Source of the DNA: a bacterium
Lineage (GTDB): Bacteria > Cyanobacteriota > Vampirovibrionia > Gastranaerophilales > Gastranaerophilaceae
Assembly (NCBI GenBank): GCA_017942035.1
Contig: JAGAVG010000049.1
Span: forward strand, 1 to 50,818
Length of the DNA: 50,818 bases
Reading direction: 5' to 3'
The notes below the pieces were generated by a model that was not told the DNA's origin, ran no database searches, and saw only the letters and a list, made by a program, of their open reading frames with translations. The stretch's first letter is position 1, and each line of letters opens with the position of its first letter. A program made the translations under genes and the position numbers. Below, one piece after another: positions 40,259-47,668 of the stretch.

Positions 40259-41401
40259 CTAATTTTTATTAAAGAAACCCTTCAATTTATCCACAAAAGT
40301 TTCTTTCAGCGGCACTGTACCATCATCAACAAGTTCAGCTTCCAGAACCTTTTCACCGTCACCGGCCTTTATTTTTTTCCCCTGTTCCTCAATATCCATC
40401 TGTTTGTTAATAATAACGGTCTGAATAATCTGGATGATGTTGCTGGTCACAAGATACAAAAGAACACCGGCCGGAATAGGGATAATCACGAAAGTACCGA
40501 TAATCATCAACGGCATGAACGTTCCCATTGATTTTTGCATAGCCTGCTGTGCCGGATCAAGCTCCTGATTTTTACCGGTTGCCATCATAACCTTTTGTGA
40601 TAAAAACATCGTTAATCCGAACAATACAATCAAAATTAAAATATCATAGTGGAAAGAATTTGCAACCACAATCGTTGGAACTGACGCTATCATCAAATCA
40701 TTTTGTTTCTTAAAGGTTATTTTTTCAGCTTCTTTATTTGTCAAATCAGTAACCTGAATTTCAGCTTTTTCAAGTTTTTCAAGCTGAGCAAAATTCAAAT
40801 TCAAGTTATCAATTTTAAATTTAAAGTCAATATTTTCGCCAGGTTTGAATTCACCTTGAATTTCCAAAGCTTTTGCCGGATTTGAGACCTTAACATTTTC
40901 TATCACTTCGCCATTTGGAAGATAAACTTTTGCAAACTTATTCAAAGCAAATCTATCAGTCTTAGACGCTGAAAACTGGCCGTCAAAAGATTTTGCGGCA
41001 GACGAACGCAAAGTTGTATCAAGCCTGTTAATGAACAAAAATTTTGAATTTCCTGCAATTTGAATAAACTGCGGGCTCATCAAAGCAGAGTATAACAAAA
41101 TAAATATCGGCATTTGAATTAATAAAGGCAAACAACCACCCATCGGGTTAAACTTATTTTCTTTATAAAATTCCATAAGCTTTTGCTGCTGCATCTGCGG
41201 GTTATTTTTATAACGCTCTTGAATAGCTTTTAATTTCGGCTGCAAAGTCTGCATTTTTCTCATTGAACGCTGTTGAGAAACGTTCAAATGCCACATTCCA
41301 AGCCTTACGATAATAGTCAAAACAATGATTGCAAGCCCATAATTACCAACAAAATGCGCAAGTAACTTCAAAGCTTCTATGGTTAAAGTAACAAAATCCA
41401 A
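40259..41401 (-). CDS. yidC: Membrane protein insertase YidC/Oxa1 with large internal loop
   Basis: Inserts proteins into the inner membrane. The Oxa1 core is recognisable: GNYGLAIIVLTIIVRLGMWHLN, the cytoplasmic RKMQTLQPKLKAIQERYK hairpin, FNPMGGCLPLLIQMPIFILLYSAL, and the later spans near residues 245, 300 and 315. Unlike E. coli YidC, there is no N-terminal periplasmic domain; instead about 120 residues (roughly 120-235) rich in Lys and beta strand sit between the second and third core spans. TTG start behind AGGG. Confidence 0.92.
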   Translation of the reverse strand: MDFVTLTIEALKLLAHFVGNYGLAIIVLTIIVRLGMWHLNVSQQRSMRKMQTLQPKLKAIQERYKNNPQMQQQKLMEFYKENKFNPMGGCLPLLIQMPIFILLYSALMSPQFIQIAGNSKFLFINRLDTTLRSSAAKSFDGQFSASKTDRFALNKFAKVYLPNGEVIENVKVSNPAKALEIQGEFKPGENIDFKFKIDNLNLNFAQLEKLEKAEIQVTDLTNKEAEKITFKKQNDLMIASVPTIVVANSFHYDILILIVLFGLTMFLSQKVMMATGKNQELDPAQQAMQKSMGTFMPLMIIGTFVIIPIPAGVLLYLVTSNIIQIIQTVIINKQMDIEEQGKKIKAGDGEKVLEAELVDDGTVPLKETFVDKLKGFFNKN

Positions 41402-41493
41402 TTCCCTAATCCTCTTAAACTTGTGTAAAATCTATCTTCATAAAGGGTACAATAAAAGCAAATTCAAGTCAACTTTAAAAGCACAATATTAAT

Positions 41494-41519
41494 GGGGCCG
41501 TTCCGAAAGGAACGGCCCC
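41494..41519 (-). terminator. Strong hairpin after LysM gene
   Basis: GGGGCCGTTCC-TTTC-GGAACGGCCCC (minus strand) is a perfect 11-bp GC-rich stem 23 bases beyond the stop codon of the gene at 41543. The tract after it is AT-rich but not a pure T run. Confidence 0.75.
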
Positions 41520-41542
41520 TAACTTTCTTTAATTTTAATATT

Positions 41543-42496
41543 TTAAGCTGCTAAACTAATTTTATCTCCGATTTGTAAAGGCGGTACAGAATTGTAATGT
41601 TTATCATCATAATCATATTTATTTTTGCGCATCAGCCTGTTTGTTTCTTCTAAAATCTCAGCATTTGACGGTTTGTAATTTTCATCAACGGCCTCACCTT
41701 TAGATTTCTGTTCTGCTTTGTATTTGTTAATCAAATTTTCTTTTGCAATATTCCAGAAACATTCACCTTTCTTAACTTCATGACTTACTTCTGTTTCTTC
41801 GGCCGGTGTATCAACAACCGGAACTTCCTCAGCCGGCTTTTCATCCGGAAGCTTAGGTTCTTTTTTCGGAGCCGTATCTTGCGGTGGAGTTACCTTACTT
41901 TCGTCAAAATCAGCCTCATTTGATTTGTTACCGCTGCACATTGCAACAACTCCTGCTCCGATTGCTACAACAGCCGTAGCCAAGGCAATCTTACCCTTAT
42001 TAGCTTTTAAGGCTGCACCTATTCTTGAGAAAAATCCCTTAGATTCTTTTGCTTTTTCACCGATTTTAACTTCGCCAACAATATTTTTAGCATTATTTTG
42101 ACCTTTTAGTTTATCAAAGTGAACTCTGCGTTCTTCTTTCAAGCCTTCTTCATATCTTGCAACTTGTTCTTTTAATTCTTTACCTTTCATTCCTTGTTTT
42201 TTCATAGCTTCTTCGTAAGCTTTTGTACGTTCATTGATTCCTCTTCTGCTGAAATTATTCAACCTCTGCTCGCTCTCTAATTTTGCGATTTCCGCCTTTT
42301 TGTCATCAATCAAAACCTTCAAATCCGGATTTTCACTGGTAAATTTTTTAAGATGATTAATCTTTTTGTAATACTCGCTAATTTCTTTGTCGATATCAGC
42401 ATTTCTGCCTGCAATCGTAGTAAAACGTCCTTTTTGATCCCTTAAAAGTTGTCCTCTTTGTCTGCCATCCATTGCTTCAAGTGCGTGTAGTGTCAT
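41543..42496 (-). CDS. Single-span protein with C-terminal LysM domain
   Basis: A 317-residue protein with a charged coiled-coil N-terminal region (residues 1-165), one membrane span (KIALATAVVAIGAGVVAMC, near 175-195), a Pro/Glu linker, and a LysM domain (SHEVKKGECFWNIAKENL...LQIGDKISLA) at the C-terminus. It likely anchors the cytoplasmic region to peptidoglycan. The start ATG 42496 follows AAGGAGAAAAATT; an upstream in-frame ATG at 42529 has no better site. The promoter and pentamer leader match those of the gene at 11956. Confidence 0.8.
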   Translation of the reverse strand: MTLHALEAMDGRQRGQLLRDQKGRFTTIAGRNADIDKEISEYYKKINHLKKFTSENPDLKVLIDDKKAEIAKLESEQRLNNFSRRGINERTKAYEEAMKKQGMKGKELKEQVARYEEGLKEERRVHFDKLKGQNNAKNIVGEVKIGEKAKESKGFFSRIGAALKANKGKIALATAVVAIGAGVVAMCSGNKSNEADFDESKVTPPQDTAPKKEPKLPDEKPAEEVPVVDTPAEETEVSHEVKKGECFWNIAKENLINKYKAEQKSKGEAVDENYKPSNAEILEETNRLMRKNKYDYDDKHYNSVPPLQIGDKISLAA

Positions 42497-42673
42497 AATT
42501 TTTCTCCTTTTCATTTCCCGTGTAAACATTAAGTTCTAATTTTTCACAAATTTATCCATCCGGTGTAAAACCTTGTTATCACCGATTTTAGAAGTCTTTG
42601 TGATTAAATATCCCCTATGTTTTTATAAACAATTTTAGTTTCGAAAAATTGCTAAAGGCAGACTGCACCGCAC

Positions 42674-42731
42674 CACAGCATAGCATAGCATAGCATAGAG
42701 CAAGTATATCAAGGGTTTTCGCCATTGTAAA
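42674..42731 (-). promoter_or_regulatory. Promoter with TATGC pentamer array at the transcription start
   Basis: TTTACA (42726-42731), 17-base spacer, TATACT (42703-42708). Predicted +1 near 42696 falls in four perfect pentamers (42679-42698) plus a degenerate fifth (42674-42678). The untranslated leader is about 200 bases. The flanks GAGCAA-TATATCAAGG and TAAACTTAT-TTTACAT also match the 13160 copy. Confidence 0.75.
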
Positions 42732-42789
42732 CTTATCTTTACATTTCTTAATATTCAAGCAAAATTAGTACAAAACTGCAAAAATGGGG

Positions 42790-42820
42790 TTGACAAATTT
42801 CAAAACATAGTGAATAATAT
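42790..42820 (+). promoter_or_regulatory. Promoter of the antisense RNA
   Basis: TTGACA (42790-42795) is a perfect -35. At 17 bases lies AATAAT (42813-42818) and at 19 bases TAATAT (42815-42820). Transcription should begin at about 42827. Confidence 0.68.
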
Positions 42821-42826
42821 AAACAC

Positions 42827-42904
42827 AGGGTGGCTGGTTTTCCAGACCTGCCAATAGCCCTTAGAGTTCTGAACGGTTCTTACTTAATGTGAGAGCCGTT
42901 TTTT
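42827..42904 (+). ncRNA. Candidate antisense antitoxin RNA (type I, par/Fst-like)
   Basis: Predicted transcript of about 78 nt from the promoter at 42790 to a terminator made of AACGGTTCTTAC-TTAAT-GTGAGAGCCGTT (42872-42900; 12-bp stem with G-U pairs) and a T run (42899-42904). It has no ORF with a ribosome site. It overlaps the 3' end of the 25-codon gene on the other strand, and GAGTTCTGA (42864-42872) recurs at 42989-42997 in that gene's leader, giving a second region where the two RNAs are complementary. Confidence 0.6.
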
Positions 42905-42957
42905 AATACAAATAAAATCATAAAAATTAGTAATAAACTAATATTGAATTTATCCAT
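42880..42957 (-). CDS. 25-residue hydrophobic peptide, candidate type I toxin
   Basis: The ORF encodes MDKFN, a hydrophobic span (ISLLLIFMILFVL) and a basic tail KNGSHIK. AAAGGGGG lies five bases before the ATG, a very strong ribosome site for such a short ORF. A promoter lies about 90 bases upstream (43050-43078). The stop codon falls inside the terminator stem of the convergent RNA. Size, hydrophobicity, tail and arrangement are those of Fst/Hol_Tox-like type I toxins, which insert in the membrane. No sequence homologue is claimed. Confidence 0.6.
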   Translation of the reverse strand: MDKFNISLLLIFMILFVLKNGSHIK

Positions 42958-43049
42958 ACCAGCCCCCTTTCTAGTCGGGAACCAACCCGAGTTCTGATAA
43001 TGTTGTAGTTGTTCCTGTTAGAAAAGAGCTATCTTTACCCTGCAAAACT

Positions 43050-43078
43050 ATATTACAGTAAACATCTAAAATTGTCTA
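43050..43078 (-). promoter_or_regulatory. Promoter of the candidate type I toxin mRNA
   Basis: TAGACA (43073-43078), 17-base spacer, TAATAT (43050-43055); transcript start near 43043. The roughly 85-base leader contains CTCGGG-TTGGTT-CCCGAC (42976-42990), a stem close to the ribosome site. Confidence 0.5.
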
Positions 43079-43102
43079 TTTCTGAAATACTAAATTAGTA
43101 AA

Positions 43103-43141
43103 ACTTTGTCAAACTAGACTTGACAAAGTTTATGCTATAAT
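43103..43141 (+). promoter_or_regulatory. Operator palindrome and leaderless promoter of the HigB-like toxin
   Basis: ACTTTGTCAA-ACTAGAC-TTGACAAAGT (43103-43129) is a perfect inverted repeat with 10-bp arms over the -35 region. TATAAT (43136-43141) ends six bases before the ATG at 43148, and there is no ribosome site. A repressor on the palindrome would block the promoter. Confidence 0.72.
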
Positions 43142-43147
43142 ACATAC

Positions 43148-43504
43148 ATGACAGAACGCACAACTGCATTGGAAGTACATTTTTACGCAACAAGTTCGGG
43201 TAATGAACCTGTTAGAGAATGGTTGAAGACCTTACCAAAAGAAGATATGCGTACAATCGGCTTTGATATCAAAACCGTTCAATATGGTTATCCAATCGGA
43301 ATGCCATTAACTCGTGTTCTTCATGGTACAGGTGGTTTGGAAGAAGTTCGCTGTAACATATCTAACGGTATAGCACGAGTTATTTTCTATGTCGAAGACG
43401 ATACAATGGTGCTTTTACACGCATTTATTAAGAAAACACAGGAAACCCCTAAAAAAGAATTAGATGTCGCCATTAAGCGGTATAAAGAACTAAGCAAAAG
43501 ATAA
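43148..43504 (+). CDS. RelE/HigB-like toxin (phage Gp49-like, DUF891)
   Basis: A 118-residue protein of the HigB/Gp49 type, predicted to be a ribosome-dependent mRNA endonuclease. Recognisable segments are EVHFYATSSGNEPVREWLKTLP, DIKTVQYGYPIGMPLTRVLHG-type core, LEEVRCNISNGIARVIFYV, and MVLLHAFIKKTQETPKKELDVAIKR in parts. The C-terminal F-x-K-K-T-x-x-x-P block is the family hallmark. It is convergent with, and overlaps by 15 bases, its probable antitoxin. The transcript appears leaderless. Confidence 0.87.
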   Translation: MTERTTALEVHFYATSSGNEPVREWLKTLPKEDMRTIGFDIKTVQYGYPIGMPLTRVLHGTGGLEEVRCNISNGIARVIFYVEDDTMVLLHAFIKKTQETPKKELDVAIKRYKELSKR

Positions 43505-43774
43505 AACAATCTTTTTGCCAAGATATTTAGCGACTTTTTCGATTGTATTCAAAGTTATTGATGTATTATTAGGGTCTAAAATACGACAAATAGCAGTTCT
43601 TGAAGTTTCAAGTTCTCTTGCTAAACGATTTACTGAAATCTTGTCAGCTTTCATTTTTTCTTCTAAAGCATAAGCTATAACCCGTTTTAAAACAACAGCC
43701 TCTGACTCTTGAAGAATATCTTCTTCTTCAAGAAAGCTGTCAAAATTTGAACCTATATGTTTTTTATCAATCAT
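43490..43774 (-). CDS. HigA-like XRE antitoxin
   Basis: A 94-residue helix-turn-helix protein: ALEEKMKADKISVNRLARELETSRTAICRILDPNNTSITLNTIEKVAKYLGKKI (residues about 36-89), an XRE fold with recognition segment TSRTAICRIL. Likely binds the HigB-like toxin and the operator at 43103. Normally higA follows higB on the same strand; here it is convergent with a 15-base 3' overlap. AAAGGACTAAAATA precedes the ATG. Confidence 0.85.
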   Translation of the reverse strand: MIDKKHIGSNFDSFLEEEDILQESEAVVLKRVIAYALEEKMKADKISVNRLARELETSRTAICRILDPNNTSITLNTIEKVAKYLGKKIVLSFA

Positions 43775-43802
43775 TATTTTAGTCCTTTAATTCCACATTT
43801 AC

Positions 43803-43831
43803 ATTGTACCAAAAATGGTGCAATTTTTCAA
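43803..43831 (-). promoter_or_regulatory. Promoter of the HigA-like antitoxin
   Basis: TTGAAA (43826-43831), 17-base spacer, TACAAT (43803-43808). The imperfect inverted repeat TTGCACC-ATTTTT-GGTACAA covers the spacer and -10, a possible autoregulatory site. Confidence 0.68.
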
Positions 43832-43916
43832 CCCCTTATTTAAAATTTGTTAATTTTTAATAGCGGATTTGAATTGCATTAGTCGAAAATTAGTCGCAAA
43901 ATAAAATAAAAACAAA

Positions 43917-43954
43917 AATAAAGGACTTACAGTATTTGTAAGTCCTTTATTTTT
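43917..43954. terminator. Bidirectional terminator hairpin
   Basis: AATAAAGGACTTAC pairs with GTAAGTCCTTTATT (43917-43930 and 43938-43951), with A and T runs at the ends. The preceding bases 43880-43900 contain two TTAGTCG copies; no gene is seen in 43832-43916. Confidence 0.8.
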
Positions 43955-44092
43955 AAATGGTCGGGATGATAGGCTCTCCGTTGGCGAAATGAAATTGAGC
44001 CTTACGGAAGCGAATGCAATTGCTCGTCCATTCTTTTTTTCACTTCTTTTAGAATGGCGTGGCTATTGTCACGATGTAATCGGGGCAGCCCG
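43950..44092 (-). pseudogene. tRNA-Pro-like fragment with inserted hairpins
   Basis: The plus strand TTTTTAAATGGTCGGGATGA (43950-43969) is repeated exactly at 44131-44150, where it is the 3' end of the real tRNA-Pro. The fragment keeps the tRNA 3' end (CATCCCGACCA) and a matching 5' CGGGCTG at 44086-44092, but the middle is replaced by sequences with their own hairpins. It cannot form a working tRNA. It may be an attachment-site remnant. Confidence 0.6.
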
Positions 44093-44104
44093 ACCTAATA
44101 CAAC

Positions 44105-44136
44105 AAAAAAAGACCCACCAATATGAGTCTTTTTTA
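44105..44136 (-). terminator. Terminator of tRNA-Pro
   Basis: On the minus strand AAAAAAGACTCA pairs with TGGGTCTTTTTT (one G-U), directly beyond the tRNA 3' end and ending in a T run. Confidence 0.8.
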
Positions 44137-44138
44137 AA

Positions 44139-44215
44139 TGGTCGGGATGACACGATTTGAACGTGCGACCCCCTCGTCCCAAGCGAGGTGCGCTACCAAG
44201 CTGCGCTACATCCCG
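44139..44215 (-). tRNA. tRNA-Pro(UGG)
   Basis: A 77-nt cloverleaf on the minus strand: acceptor CGGGATG with CATCCCG, D-arm GCGCAGCTTGGTAGCGC, anticodon stem-loop CCTCG-CTTGGGA-CGAGG (anticodon UGG), T-loop GTTCAAATC, and an encoded CCA. Confidence 0.96.
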
Positions 44216-44267
44216 ATATTTTTATTCAATTTTCAATTACACCATACTGAAAATTTCATTTTCAGTG

Positions 44268-44443
44268 GGTGCGCTACCCCTCTCGCAAAAACAATTCACT
44301 GGATTGTTTTTGCTCGGCAGAGTGCTACATCCCGATAAGTTTTATTTCATTTTCAACGGTTGCAGCTTGTTAGCGGCGCTACCAGCACCCTCCATCTCGA
44401 AACGATACTTAATCGTTTCTCGCGGAGTCCTTGCCACATCCCG
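44268..44443 (-). repeat. Two tRNA-Pro 5'-half copies with hairpins in the D-arm
   Basis: In both copies CGGGATGTRGC and GGTAGCGC are separated by a 45-50-base hairpin instead of the GCAGCTT of the real tRNA: one at 44268-44334 (stem GCAAAAACAAT/ATTGTTTTTGC), one at 44373-44443 (stem GAAACGAT/ATCGTTTC). The stem sequences differ but the flanks ACTC-GCGAG and CGAGA-GG are alike. The AT-rich sequence before the tRNA 5' end is duplicated with them. No gene is seen in the remainder of 44216-44521. Confidence 0.65.
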
Positions 44444-44521
44444 ACTTTGCTTTCACAGTAGCCGCACCGCTCGCGGGGGCTTCTGCGAACATTCTTAGTG
44501 TAAAACAAAAAAAATCTTACG

Positions 44522-44881
44522 TCAAGAGTTTTTTATAATAATACTAAATTCAGCTTTTGCCAGATCTATTTTTGATATTGCAAGTTCGCTATCTTCTAGC
44601 TTTTCATAGTCGTTTTGCGAAATTTGAAATTCTTTTTCAAGGATTTTCTCCGTCAGATTTAATTTTTCATCACGTGTTAAAATATAAAACTTATTAACGT
44701 TTTTCAAATACAAACCTACTGCAAACTTTTGAGACTTCTCAATCGCATTGAAAAGTTTTGTTTTTGCTTGTTGTTTAGAAAATCCGTCAAAAGTTACGTC
44801 CTCGCAATCAAAATATTTTTTAAAAGTTTCGAGTATGACGTAAGGTTCAAGCCATTTTGTTACAACTATTGAATTTAGCAT
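44522..44881 (-). CDS. Hypothetical protein coupled to the MsbA-like gene
   Basis: Unrecognised 119-residue soluble protein, Lys/Glu-rich with predicted mixed alpha/beta (KWLEPYVILETFKKYFDCED; KFYILTRDEKLNLTEKILEKE in parts). It overlaps the end of the ABC transporter gene by seven bases, so it is cotranslated with it and could be an accessory factor; nothing in the sequence shows a function. Confidence 0.7.
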   Translation of the reverse strand: MLNSIVVTKWLEPYVILETFKKYFDCEDVTFDGFSKQQAKTKLFNAIEKSQKFAVGLYLKNVNKFYILTRDEKLNLTEKILEKEFQISQNDYEKLEDSELAISKIDLAKAEFSIIIKNS

Positions 44882-46719
44882 GTTTTAACACTTCCGATTT
44901 CTTCTTGATTTTTAAACTGCATTTCATAAAGCCCTTTATAAATTCCGTTAGGGATTTGCAAAAGCTCTTCATGAGTGCCGATTTCAGCGAGTTCACCTTC
45001 ATTTACAACAACAATTCTATCGGCATTTTTGATTGTAGACAATCTGTGCGCAATCACGAATACCGTTTTGTTTCTGATAAGATTGTCCAAAGCTTTTTGA
45101 ACAATAGCTTCTGATTTGTTGTCAAGTGCAGAAGTTGCCTCGTCTAGAATTACGATAGGCGCGTCTTTAAGCATCGCCCTTGCAATCGCAACACGCTGTC
45201 TCTGCCCGCCTGATAGTGAAGTACCTCTCTCTCCAACCCAGGTATCAAGACCTTTTTCAAGCGTTGAAATGAATTCATCAAGATGCGCCATTTTTACAAC
45301 TTCATCCAATGCCGCATCAGAGGCATGCTCATTTCCCATCATAATGTTATCTCTGATAGAGCCGGAGAAGAGAAAATTATCCTGGAATACGAAAGAAATC
45401 TGGTCTCTTAAAGATTTTAGCGTAAAGTTTCTTATATCAACGCCATCAAATTCCACAGAACCTGATTTCACATCATAGAATCGCGGAATTAAGCTTACTA
45501 CCGTACTTTTGCCGCCGCCGGAATTTCCAACGAGCGCAATAGTTTCATTTTTATTAACTTTCAAATTAAAATCTTTCAATACCGGTGTATCTTTTTCGTA
45601 TTCAAAGTTTACATGCTTAAATTCAATTGAATTATCCAAACCTTTCAATTCAACGGCATCTTCGCGGTTTCTAATGTATGGTTGAAGGTCAAACAGTTCA
45701 AACACACGTCCCATCGCAACAAATGTACCCTGCAAAGATGTAAGGGTGTTTCCGAGAGTTTTGGTCGGCTTGTACAAAAGGAGAAGCGAAGTTACAAACG
45801 ACGCAAAACTTCCCGCTGACAATTCTCCGGACAAAATCAGACTATTTCCGTATTTCATAACGCATGCAATACCTATAGAGCATATAAAATACATTATAGG
45901 AGACATCCAGCCAACACGTTTTGTCAAAGACATTGCCAAATCGAACTGCTGGTGAATTTGAGATTGAAACTTTTCGTTCTGGTTTGGCTGTAAATTATAA
46001 GCCGCCATAATTTTGTTACCGGCAAAAGTTTCGTTAAAATTCGTTGTCATGTTTCCGCCGACAACCATGCCAGCATTAGAAACTGATTTAATTTTCTTTC
46101 TAATAAACACAACCGGAGTAATTGCAATGGCCATAATTGTACAACCAATCAACGCAAGCTTCCAAGAATTATACAAAAGAACCGCAACAAGACCGAAAAC
46201 CCCAAAAATTGTTGCAATAAATGATTTTAAAGTTTCAATAATGTTTTTTGACGCGGCATCAGGATCTGACAAGAATCTTGTTAGCACTAGTCCTGAGGAA
46301 TTTACATCATAAAACTGCGGATCCAGCATAGTTAACTTTTTAAACAAATCAACTTTCAAATTGTTTGAAATTTTATTACCTGTCCAATCTGTTAAATAGT
46401 TACTCAAATATTTCAAAACACCTTGAAACATAGCAAAAGCAACAATACCAAAAGGAATTATTGCAGCCAGCCATGCCTGCGTATGAACCGTAAATCCCAT
46501 AAAAGACCATGTATCTTCCGGAGAACCATTGATTACCAAGTCCAAATACGGTTTTAGAGCAAGTGCTACAACACCATCTAACAAACCTAAAGGTATCGCA
46601 ATAATTAAATTTATAACTGCACGCGGCAAAACCGGTTTTATATACGGAAAAATCCTCTTAAGCATCAAACCGTACTTAAATGCATCTTTTGAAACAGTAT
46701 CTTTTAATCTATATTCCAT
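44875..46719 (-). CDS. MsbA-like ABC exporter (fused membrane and ATPase domains)
   Basis: A 614-residue half-transporter. About six membrane spans fill residues 20-320, followed by an ATPase domain with Walker A GNSGGGKST (near 400), Q-loop FVFQDNFLF, signature LSGGQRQRVAIARAML, Walker B VILDEATSALD and H-loop AHRLSTIKNAD; all key residues are intact. The closest description is a lipid A flippase of the MsbA type, consistent with lpxI/lpxB here, although multidrug export cannot be ruled out. AGAGGAAAATTTA precedes the ATG. Confidence 0.9.
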   Translation of the reverse strand: MEYRLKDTVSKDAFKYGLMLKRIFPYIKPVLPRAVINLIIAIPLGLLDGVVALALKPYLDLVINGSPEDTWSFMGFTVHTQAWLAAIIPFGIVAFAMFQGVLKYLSNYLTDWTGNKISNNLKVDLFKKLTMLDPQFYDVNSSGLVLTRFLSDPDAASKNIIETLKSFIATIFGVFGLVAVLLYNSWKLALIGCTIMAIAITPVVFIRKKIKSVSNAGMVVGGNMTTNFNETFAGNKIMAAYNLQPNQNEKFQSQIHQQFDLAMSLTKRVGWMSPIMYFICSIGIACVMKYGNSLILSGELSAGSFASFVTSLLLLYKPTKTLGNTLTSLQGTFVAMGRVFELFDLQPYIRNREDAVELKGLDNSIEFKHVNFEYEKDTPVLKDFNLKVNKNETIALVGNSGGGKSTVVSLIPRFYDVKSGSVEFDGVDIRNFTLKSLRDQISFVFQDNFLFSGSIRDNIMMGNEHASDAALDEVVKMAHLDEFISTLEKGLDTWVGERGTSLSGGQRQRVAIARAMLKDAPIVILDEATSALDNKSEAIVQKALDNLIRNKTVFVIAHRLSTIKNADRIVVVNEGELAEIGTHEELLQIPNGIYKGLYEMQFKNQEEIGSVKTC

Positions 46720-46814
46720 TAAATTTTCCTCTTCTTCCCAAACTATATAAAAAATTATCCCATGAAAAAAGTTATTTTCACAATTTTTTAGAAAAATTTA
46801 ATATCTCATAACAA

Positions 46815-47621
46815 TTAATCTAGTTCGGCAACCGGGAAAAGTTTTCGATAATAATCAACAATTTCCAAATCGATATCAGAATATATTGCACACTCGTCAT
46901 CGTGCGCATTTTGAAGAATTTCAGCCGCCGGAGAAATTATCATGGATTCCCCTATTCCCGAAAAGCCTTTTGTTGTAGTTTTCGTCTGATTTGAAACAAT
47001 AAAATAAACCTGATTGTCATAAGCCCTTGTTCTGCACATAGCCTGCCACATATCCTTTGCAGATTTTAAAGTTTCTGGATTATTATAAATCGCATCAGGT
47101 ATAAGCCAAGCGGTTGGCAAAACAATCATATCAACATTTTCTTTTATAAGTTTGTTAAAAAACAAAGGATATCTTATATCAAAACAAATTGTCATACCAA
47201 CTCTTGCGAAATCAAAATCAACGACCGCAATTTCATTTCCTGCGGTAATTCTCTGGCCTTCCGTTCCACCCATATAGTTAAAAAGATGAACTTTATCATA
47301 AGTTTTCACAACTTCTCCAGCACGATTTATAGCAAAAGAAGTGTTATACAAACGCCCGTCTGCTTTCTGACGCACAACTGAGCCGGCAATAATATTTGTG
47401 TTATATTTTTTCGCAAGCGAAGAAATAAATTTAATAGTCTCCCCGCCATCTTCCGGCTCAAAACATTCCAAATATCCGATGCTTGTTGAAAAGAATTCAG
47501 GCATTATAACCATATCAAGCTTTTTATCGGAATTCTTTTCGATAAAATACTCAATCTTTTTTAAATTAGTTTCCCTATCAGCGTACAAAGATTTAATCTG
47601 GATGTTTAATATTCCGGCCAT
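46815..47621 (-). CDS. Carbon-nitrogen hydrolase (nitrilase superfamily)
   Basis: A 268-residue amidase with the triad E (MPEFFSTS), K (YDKVHLFNYMGG) and C (TICFDIRYPLFFNKL). It is a diverged paralogue of the gene at 10356, sharing the HLFxYxG segment. I take ATG 47621 as the start because GGAGGGCGC precedes it, rather than 47651. The substrate is unknown. It lies downstream of the prepilin gene at 47669, with an AATATTGTTT inverted repeat between them. Confidence 0.86.
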   Translation of the reverse strand: MAGILNIQIKSLYADRETNLKKIEYFIEKNSDKKLDMVIMPEFFSTSIGYLECFEPEDGGETIKFISSLAKKYNTNIIAGSVVRQKADGRLYNTSFAINRAGEVVKTYDKVHLFNYMGGTEGQRITAGNEIAVVDFDFARVGMTICFDIRYPLFFNKLIKENVDMIVLPTAWLIPDAIYNNPETLKSAKDMWQAMCRTRAYDNQVYFIVSNQTKTTTKGFSGIGESMIISPAAEILQNAHDDECAIYSDIDLEIVDYYRKLFPVAELD

Positions 47622-47668
47622 GCGCCCTCCTTTTTTATAATATTGTTTCATTATACATCAAAACAATA

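Noticed and set aside
44138-44498. 66- and 113-residue frames over tRNA-Pro and its copies
   Set aside because: They translate the tRNA and its partial duplicates; no ribosome site is present.
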